Below are positions 59,507 to 64,000 of a stretch of 64,000 nt of DNA, piece after piece (position 1 is the first letter of the stretch; each line of letters begins with the position of its first letter). The DNA is taken from NCBI RefSeq assembly GCF_003121585.1, contig NZ_QEOO01000042.1, forward strand, positions 62,001-126,000. The letters are read 5' to 3'. The notes below the pieces were generated by a model. The model was given only the letters and a program-made list of their open reading frames with translations, did no database searches and had not been told where the DNA came from. The stretch comes from Nocardioides speluncae (GTDB lineage Bacteria > Actinomycetota > Actinomycetes > Propionibacteriales > Nocardioidaceae). The translations under genes were made by a program, and so were the position numbers.

Positions 59507-60919
59507 TCAGTGCCCGGCGACCTGCAGCTCCCACATCGAGTAGTTGTTGAAGCAGCACGGACCGCCGGTCATCAGGACCCGGAGATAGCGGGTGGAGACG
59601 GCATTGAGCGCAACTGAAGCGTTGTTGCCGCCGCCGCCCGTGGTGGACCAGACGGTCTCCCACGCGGAGCCGTTCCATCTCTGGATCCGGTAATCGTCTG
59701 CGTACGCCGCCTCCCACTGGATCTGCACTCCGTTGACGGACTTGGTGGAACCGAGGTCGACGTAGATCCAGTCCGAGCTGTTCCACACACTGGTCGACCA
59801 GCGGGTGCTCCGGCTGCCGTCGACGGCCTTGGACCCGACGTACGACGAGGACTCGGTTGAACTGACCGTGACGGGCTTGCCCAGGGCCAGGTTGGTGTCG
59901 CCGAGCGCACCGATCGCATACTCGCGCAGCGGCGGCTCGGTGGACAGCCAGACCGCGTCGAAGAGCACGTCGAGCAGGTCTTCGAGCAGCCAGATCAACT
60001 GTTCCATGCGGTGCACGTCGACACCGGCGAAGTGCAAGCTGTCGCAGATCGACGAGCTGATCCGGGACAGGCTGGCGGCACCGGCGTGGGTCAGCGCGTC
60101 CATGGCGATCGCATGGGCCGGGGCGTCGGACAACATGCCGAGGTGGTCGACGTACCGACCTGCGCAGACGTCCTGCACGAGCAAGTTCGTCGCACCAGGT
60201 AAGTACGTCGCATCCGGTGACGGGAAGACCAGATCGGTCCTGCTGGTGCCGATCGAGGTGTACGAGACGCCGGCCGGGACAGGGTAGCGGCGCAGCGCGC
60301 GCGACCAGTCGTTGTTGCGGCTGACCTGCCAGACCAGCGCGGGGCAGGCGTGCGTCGAGTCGCAGATGTAGTCGGCCAGCCGGGTGCCACCGTACGGCGA
60401 GTCCAGGGAGACGATGTCGTCGATCCGGGATGCCATGTCCGGCCAGTAGCGGATCGCGGCCGCGGGCAGCAGACCGCCCTGGCTGTGCCCGATGACCGAG
60501 ATCTGCTTGCCGCTGGTGTCACTCATCGAGCGGACCGCGGAGACGACGTACTCGACGGTGGTCTGCATGTCACCGGTGCCCCCATTGGGCAACGAGACGG
60601 TGCACACTGGGTAGCCCTGCTCCAGGAGCACCTTCTGGTAGCCCCAGCTGTAGGCGTGCTCGGCAGTCTCAACGGTGCCGGGCACCAGCAGGATCGGGGT
60701 CTTTGCAGCGGTCGGGAGGTCGGACGAGCAGGTCAGCGCGGACGCGAGCGTCGCCGCCGGCGTCTGCAGGGCCGGGCCGGACGGCGCCGCGAAGGTCGCC
60801 ATCGCTGGCGCGGGCGCGGCAACGGGCGCGGCGGCAACGGACTGGACGGGAGACATGCCGGCCGCCACGAGCACAGCTGCGAGGGTCAGCAGACCCAGCC
60901 GGGTGTTAAGTCGTCGCAT
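59507..60919 (-). CDS. Secreted lipase/esterase with C-terminal F5/8 type C (discoidin) domain
   Basis: 470 residues, ATG at 60919 preceded by TAGGAG. Sec signal peptide (LGLLTLAAVLVAAGMSPVQS, cleavage about 30). The lipase core has LLVPGT, the nucleophile elbow VIGHSQGG, and a catalytic His in DHLG, similar to actinomycete extracellular lipases of the CALB/LipA type. The last about 130 residues (NLALGKPVTVSSTESSSY, KAVDGSRSTRWST, DLGSTKSVNGVQIQWE) form an F5/8C carbohydrate-binding domain, so the enzyme is probably targeted to polysaccharide or cell surfaces. No operon partner. Confidence 0.88.
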   Translation of the reverse strand: MRRLNTRLGLLTLAAVLVAAGMSPVQSVAAAPVAAPAPAMATFAAPSGPALQTPAATLASALTCSSDLPTAAKTPILLVPGTVETAEHAYSWGYQKVLLEQGYPVCTVSLPNGGTGDMQTTVEYVVSAVRSMSDTSGKQISVIGHSQGGLLPAAAIRYWPDMASRIDDIVSLDSPYGGTRLADYICDSTHACPALVWQVSRNNDWSRALRRYPVPAGVSYTSIGTSRTDLVFPSPDATYLPGATNLLVQDVCAGRYVDHLGMLSDAPAHAIAMDALTHAGAASLSRISSSICDSLHFAGVDVHRMEQLIWLLEDLLDVLFDAVWLSTEPPLREYAIGALGDTNLALGKPVTVSSTESSSYVGSKAVDGSRSTRWSTSVWNSSDWIYVDLGSTKSVNGVQIQWEAAYADDYRIQRWNGSAWETVWSTTGGGGNNASVALNAVSTRYLRVLMTGGPCCFNNYSMWELQVAGH

Positions 60920-61019
60920 CTGCACTCCTAGCGGTCGGGCGACCTTGGAGTGATGGTCGCGCTGTCCTGAGTGTGACGGCCCTCACACGGCCGCCTCCAT
61001 GTGAATCGGGGCCGTTGTC

Positions 61020-61048
61020 TTGTTGGAAACGGCCACTGGGGCTAGCGT
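61020..61048 (+). promoter_or_regulatory. Possible promoter of the AraC-family gene
   Basis: TTGTTG (61020-61025), 17-bp spacer, TAGCGT (61043-61048), 9 nt before the GTG. It allows almost no leader. Support is by pattern only. Confidence 0.4.
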
Positions 61049-61057
61049 TCTCGACCC

Positions 61058-62068
61058 GTGGGGCAATGGGAGATCCCTCGACCCGCGACCGGCGTACGTC
61101 ACCTGCTCGCGGTTGCCGAGGAGGAAGGCGTACACCGCGCGACCTGCCTGTCCGGCACTCGCCTGACCCCGGATGCGGTCAACGACCCGACGTCCGAAAT
61201 CGCGGTCTGGCAGGAGCTAACCGTCGCGCGCAACCTGGCCCGCGCGCTACCCGACACCACCGGCATCGGAGTGCGCCTCGGCCGCCGCATTCACGTCTCT
61301 GCCTACGGGCCCGCTGCACTCGCGATGCTGGCCAGCGCCACGCTGCGCGACGGGTTCGACATGGCTCGTCGCTTCTCCGGGCTGCTGATGGTCGTGAGCC
61401 GCACCGCTCTTACCCGGACTCAGGGTCGTACGGCGATAGCACTCGACGGCGGCCTCCTGCCACCGGAGGCGCACCGGATGCTGGTTGAGCGCGACATCGT
61501 CGCGATCATCATGGCGATATCCGAGATGACGGGGCGGGGCGACTGGCCGGGGCACGTCGAGCTCGCGTTCCCACCCGATGGCTCGGAGGGCCTGTGGACG
61601 GAGACCGTGCCGTGCACACCGCGGCTCGGCGCCCCCCAATCCCGGCTCGTCATGAGCGACGAATGGCTTGACACCCCGCTCCCCCAGGCGGACCCGCACA
61701 GCCTCTGGCTCGCACTCAACGACTGCGTGGACATGGTCGAGCGGCGGCGCGCCCGCATCACCATCACCGACCAGGTGCGCGACCGGCTCCGCTCCAGCAC
61801 CGACCACATCCCGTCCATCGACCAGGTAGCCGGTTCCCTGCTCACCACAGTGCGGACGCTCCGCCGCCGCCTGGACGCCGAGGGTACGTCTTTCCGCGCA
61901 CTCGCCGACGACGTACGGCACACCATCGCCATCGACCTGCTGACGACCCACCGACTGACCGTCCAGCAGATCGCAACGCGGCTCGGCTACGCCGACGCCT
62001 CGGCGTTCAGCCACGCCTTCAAGCGCTGGACCGGCGTTCCCCCCTCGGAGTACCAACCCGGGTCCTAA
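61058..62068 (+). CDS. AraC-family transcriptional regulator
   Basis: 336 residues from GTG at 61058. The N-terminal about 200 residues are the AraC-type arabinose-binding-like domain of the OruR/ArgR group (GIGVRLGRRIHVSAYGPAAL). The C-terminal HTH: IDQVAGSLLTTVRTLRRRL, and the conserved QQIATRLGYADASAFSHAFKRWTG, PPSEYQ. Adjacent to the divergently encoded lipase, a plausible target. Confidence 0.9.
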   Translation: MGQWEIPRPATGVRHLLAVAEEEGVHRATCLSGTRLTPDAVNDPTSEIAVWQELTVARNLARALPDTTGIGVRLGRRIHVSAYGPAALAMLASATLRDGFDMARRFSGLLMVVSRTALTRTQGRTAIALDGGLLPPEAHRMLVERDIVAIIMAISEMTGRGDWPGHVELAFPPDGSEGLWTETVPCTPRLGAPQSRLVMSDEWLDTPLPQADPHSLWLALNDCVDMVERRRARITITDQVRDRLRSSTDHIPSIDQVAGSLLTTVRTLRRRLDAEGTSFRALADDVRHTIAIDLLTTHRLTVQQIATRLGYADASAFSHAFKRWTGVPPSEYQPGS

Positions 62069-62220
62069 TGGTCGGTGCACACATTCTGGGTTCGCCGGCG
62101 GGAAGTGGTTCGTTCGCCGGGCTCCTCCAGAGTCCGGACCATGTCGAGCAGCCCGGCTTCCGCCAGACCGTCCATGACATCCGCTGGGCGATCCAGCAGT
62201 AGCGCGACACGAACCAAAGG

Positions 62221-62260
62221 AAGGGCCTCCGACCTGCACTTTCGCAGATCAGAGGCCCTT
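62221..62260. terminator. Hairpin terminator between AraC gene and tRNA-Asn
   Basis: AAGGGCCTCCGACCTGC, ACTTTC loop, GCAGATCAGAGGCCCTT, then TTCTT. The two G-T type mismatches still pair in RNA. It can end the plus-strand AraC transcript and, read the other way, the tRNA transcript. The stem has almost the same sequence as the palindrome at 33407-33450. Confidence 0.8.
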
Positions 62261-62266
62261 TTCTTG

Positions 62267-62339
62267 CTCCCCCGGTTGGACTCGAACCAACAACCCTCCG
62301 GTTAACAGCCGAATGCTCTGCCAGTTGAGCTACAGGGGA
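62267..62339 (-). tRNA. tRNA-Asn (GTT)
   Basis: 73 nt on the minus strand. Acceptor arms TCCCCTG and CGGGGGA with a G discriminator, D-arm TAGCTCAACTGGCAGAGCA, anticodon loop with GTT, T-arm GTTGG-TTCGAGT-CCAAC. No encoded CCA. Upstream of it in transcription are a conserved gene and dnaG. Confidence 0.97.
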
Positions 62340-62408
62340 TCGCTTGGCAGCGGAGGAAACCTTAGCAAGCAGTGCCGGACGCCGCGAAATCAGGAGGGGT
62401 GTGGCGAG

Positions 62409-62912
62409 TCAGCGGTCGCCGACCTCGTCGCGGGCTCGTTCGAGAGCGGCGATGGCGGCGGCCTTGACGTCGGGGGCGTCGGGGTCCAGGCCCTCGTCGT
62501 ACTCGAAGGACCACTGGAGCGACTGGTCGCCGCGCGGCGCCCGGCGGGCGATCACGAACAGGCCGAGAGCGCCGCGGACCGGCGCATGCCGCTGGAGTAC
62601 GACGCTCGCGGTGACCCGCTCCCTGACCAGCTCGAGCAGCAGCCCGGGATCGTCGACGGCGACGACGTGGACCGGGCGCTCCTCGCCCCAGGTGCCGACC
62701 TCGGCAACGGTCAGCGTCGCAGCGTCGATGTCCCAGTCGGCCGCCTGCACCTGCTCCCACGGGATCCGTACGCCGCCGGGCAGGAACAGTGCGTCGCGGG
62801 TGCCGACCACCTCCGCACCGTCGCCGGTGCGAGCCAGTGCGAGCACCCGCTCGCCGGCGAGCTTGCCAAGGCCACCGATCCGCTTCACCCGGCCGCCTTC
62901 ATTAGTGGTCAC
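62409..62912 (-). CDS. Conserved hypothetical protein
   Basis: 167 residues. Alternating strand-like segments (ALFLPGGVRIPWEQVQAADW, TLTVAEVGTW, ASVVLQRHAPVRG) and a helical end with no membrane helices. It resembles uncharacterised actinobacterial proteins found next to dnaG, but no function can be assigned. Confidence 0.7.
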   Translation of the reverse strand: MTTNEGGRVKRIGGLGKLAGERVLALARTGDGAEVVGTRDALFLPGGVRIPWEQVQAADWDIDAATLTVAEVGTWGEERPVHVVAVDDPGLLLELVRERVTASVVLQRHAPVRGALGLFVIARRAPRGDQSLQWSFEYDEGLDPDAPDVKAAAIAALERARDEVGDR

Positions 62913-63062
62913 TCCCGGAGGTTCTTCGAGGGTCTGAGTGGTCAGGGTGCGTGCAGCGCAAGGCGTCGGAGGGAGGCGGGCCGGTGGCCCGTCGACCGAC
63001 GACGACGCAGCGATGTGCGTGCCCTGGCCGCTCAGGCCCCGATGAACTTCCGGGGGTGACCA

Positions 63063-64000
63063 CTAGGTCCCCATCGCGAGCTCGCGGAGGGTACGGCGGT
63101 GCTGCTCGAGTGCGACCAGCTCACCGAACATCTTGTTGTACGCCGCGGCCTCCTCGACCGGGTTGGTGCGCTGGAGCTTCGACTTCACCTCGGTGATCCG
63201 GCGCAGCGCGGTCAGCTCCTGGAGCCGGTAGATGTGCACAGAGACGTACGCCGTGTCGGGTTCCTTCGAACTCCGTACCGGCTCCACTCCCAATGCGCTG
63301 ATCACGGACGACACCGCCGGGTCAGCGGTCGACTCGCGCAGCCGGGTCGCCCAGCCGCCGTCGGTCGCCCCCACTGCTGGTCCGCCGGCCGCTGCAATCG
63401 CATCCCAGACCGCGCGGTACGTCGGATGGGTAAAGTCATTGCTGCCCAGGTCGCCGCTCGCCGCGCCAACCAAACCAGGCTGCTGGATGAGCAGCCTCAG
63501 AGTGTCTCTCTCAAGGGCGAACCGAGGGTCGCGCAGGTCTGGAGCCGGCGGAGAAGCAGGTTCCGGCGGACCAGAGTCGCGTACCTGGCCGCCCTTCCTG
63601 GCCTGCTGGTTGCTGCGCCGGCCGAGGGCGCGGCGAAGCTCATCTCGCGCCTGCTCGATCTCGATGCCGATCACGGTCACGAGCTCGCGCGCAAACTCGT
63701 CGACCTTCGTCTTGTCACGAATGCTGGACACCAGCACGTCTGATGCTTCGCGGAGAGCGTCGATGCGCGCGTCAGCGCGATCCAGGTCATACCGGCTCGC
63801 GATGCTGCGGAGTTTGAGGTGAAACAGCGGAATGCGACGGGCCACGAGTTCCCGAACAGCGGCGGGACCCTGCTGCACCATCAGGTCGCACGGATCGAGA
63901 CCTGTCGGCTCGATTGCGGCGTACGTCTTTGAGACGAACACGGCCTCCAGGTCGTAGGCCCGCTCGGCCGCCTTCACACCGGCGGCGTCGCCGTCGAAGG
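63063..64000 (-). CDS. dnaG: DNA primase, C-terminal part (5' end outside window)
   Basis: The gene enters from the right edge. The first visible residues are FDGDAAGVKAAERAYD, the Toprim metal-binding DGDAAG motif, followed by VFVSKTYAAIEPTGLDPCDLMVQQG and about 300 residues ending in a helicase-binding-type helical domain (DNDFTHPTYRAVWDAI-like segment, LQELTALRRITEVKSKL). Synthesises RNA primers for replication. Placement next to tRNA-Asn and a conserved gene fits the chromosomal core. Confidence 0.93.
   Translation of the reverse strand, partial: FDGDAAGVKAAERAYDLEAVFVSKTYAAIEPTGLDPCDLMVQQGPAAVRELVARRIPLFHLKLRSIASRYDLDRADARIDALREASDVLVSSIRDKTKVDEFARELVTVIGIEIEQARDELRRALGRRSNQQARKGGQVRDSGPPEPASPPAPDLRDPRFALERDTLRLLIQQPGLVGAASGDLGSNDFTHPTYRAVWDAIAAAGGPAVGATDGGWATRLRESTADPAVSSVISALGVEPVRSSKEPDTAYVSVHIYRLQELTALRRITEVKSKLQRTNPVEEAAAYNKMFGELVALEQHRRTLRELAMGT

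Noticed and set aside
1..64000. Insertion sequences or integrase-linked mobile element around the cluster
   Set aside because: No transposase or integrase gene or terminal inverted repeat was seen, although tRNA-Asn at 62267 could serve as an attachment site in principle.

Overview
The window looks like chromosome of a high-GC Actinomycetota, most likely a Nocardioides-like member of the Nocardioidaceae. The evidence is very GC-rich third codon positions, dense GTG/ATG starts with GTGA/ATGA overlaps, an F420-type oxidoreductase, mycothiol-associated DinB-like proteins, a WS/DGAT enzyme, and a core-genome right edge (tRNA-Asn and dnaG). The genus is an inference.

Positions 1-31317 (all minus strand, read right to left) are one compact NRPS-PKS operon of twelve genes, almost all overlapping by 1-14 nt. 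In transcription order: type II thioesterase with an extra C-terminal region; a LanB/PEARL-like lantibiotic-dehydratase protein; NRPS A-T-C-T; PKS KS-AT-KR-DH-ACP; MbtH-like protein; NRPS C-A-T-C-(degenerate A)-T-C-A-T; NRPS C-A-T-TE; MFS exporter; Fe(II)/2-oxoglutarate dioxygenase; free-standing A domain; Rossmann dehydrogenase; and a fold-type-II-PLP-like protein cut by the left edge. Hand-read specificity residues suggest Asp/Asn, then an unknown residue, then two Ser. Two carrier domains have no working A domain in cis, and the single free-standing A domain is the obvious candidate to load them. The final thioesterase has Cys in place of the nucleophilic Ser, as in the beta-lactone/beta-lactam-forming TEs of obafluorin and sulfazecin assembly. 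The two Ser A domains share a nearly identical 1.27-kb tract whose codon usage differs from its surroundings. A LanB-type tRNA-dependent enzyme in such an assembly line, together with trans loading and a Cys-TE, is the most promising candidate for an undescribed system here.

Positions 31318-33482: a divergent control region; a split ThDP-dependent decarboxylase (phosphonopyruvate/sulfopyruvate decarboxylase-like) that may belong to the cluster; two arrays of 31-bp tandem repeats in opposite orientations; a 57-residue basic protein; and a perfect 44-bp palindromic terminator. Positions 33483-40714 hold ordinary and hypothetical genes: membrane proteins, a cupredoxin-like lipoprotein with a beta-helix protein, a leaderless PadR regulator with its membrane partner, an alpha/beta hydrolase and a GYD-domain protein.

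Positions 40778-59468 are a catabolic region tied together by three matching TetR-type operators (consensus CCATAACAT-N5-ATGTTATGG). One operator is in front of an eight-gene operon (DinB-like protein, AtuA-like, acyl-CoA carboxylase beta and alpha, acyl-CoA dehydrogenase, enoyl-CoA hydratase, acyl-CoA synthetase), one lies between tetR and an aldehyde dehydrogenase-GMC oxidoreductase operon, and one precedes a FadD-WS/DGAT operon. Together they outline oxidation of an alcohol to an acid, CoA activation, dehydrogenation, beta-carboxylation and hydration, resembling acyclic-terpene or branched-acid catabolism. Positions 59507-64000 contain a secreted lipase with an F5/8C domain, an AraC-family regulator, tRNA-Asn, a conserved hypothetical gene and the C-terminal part of dnaG.
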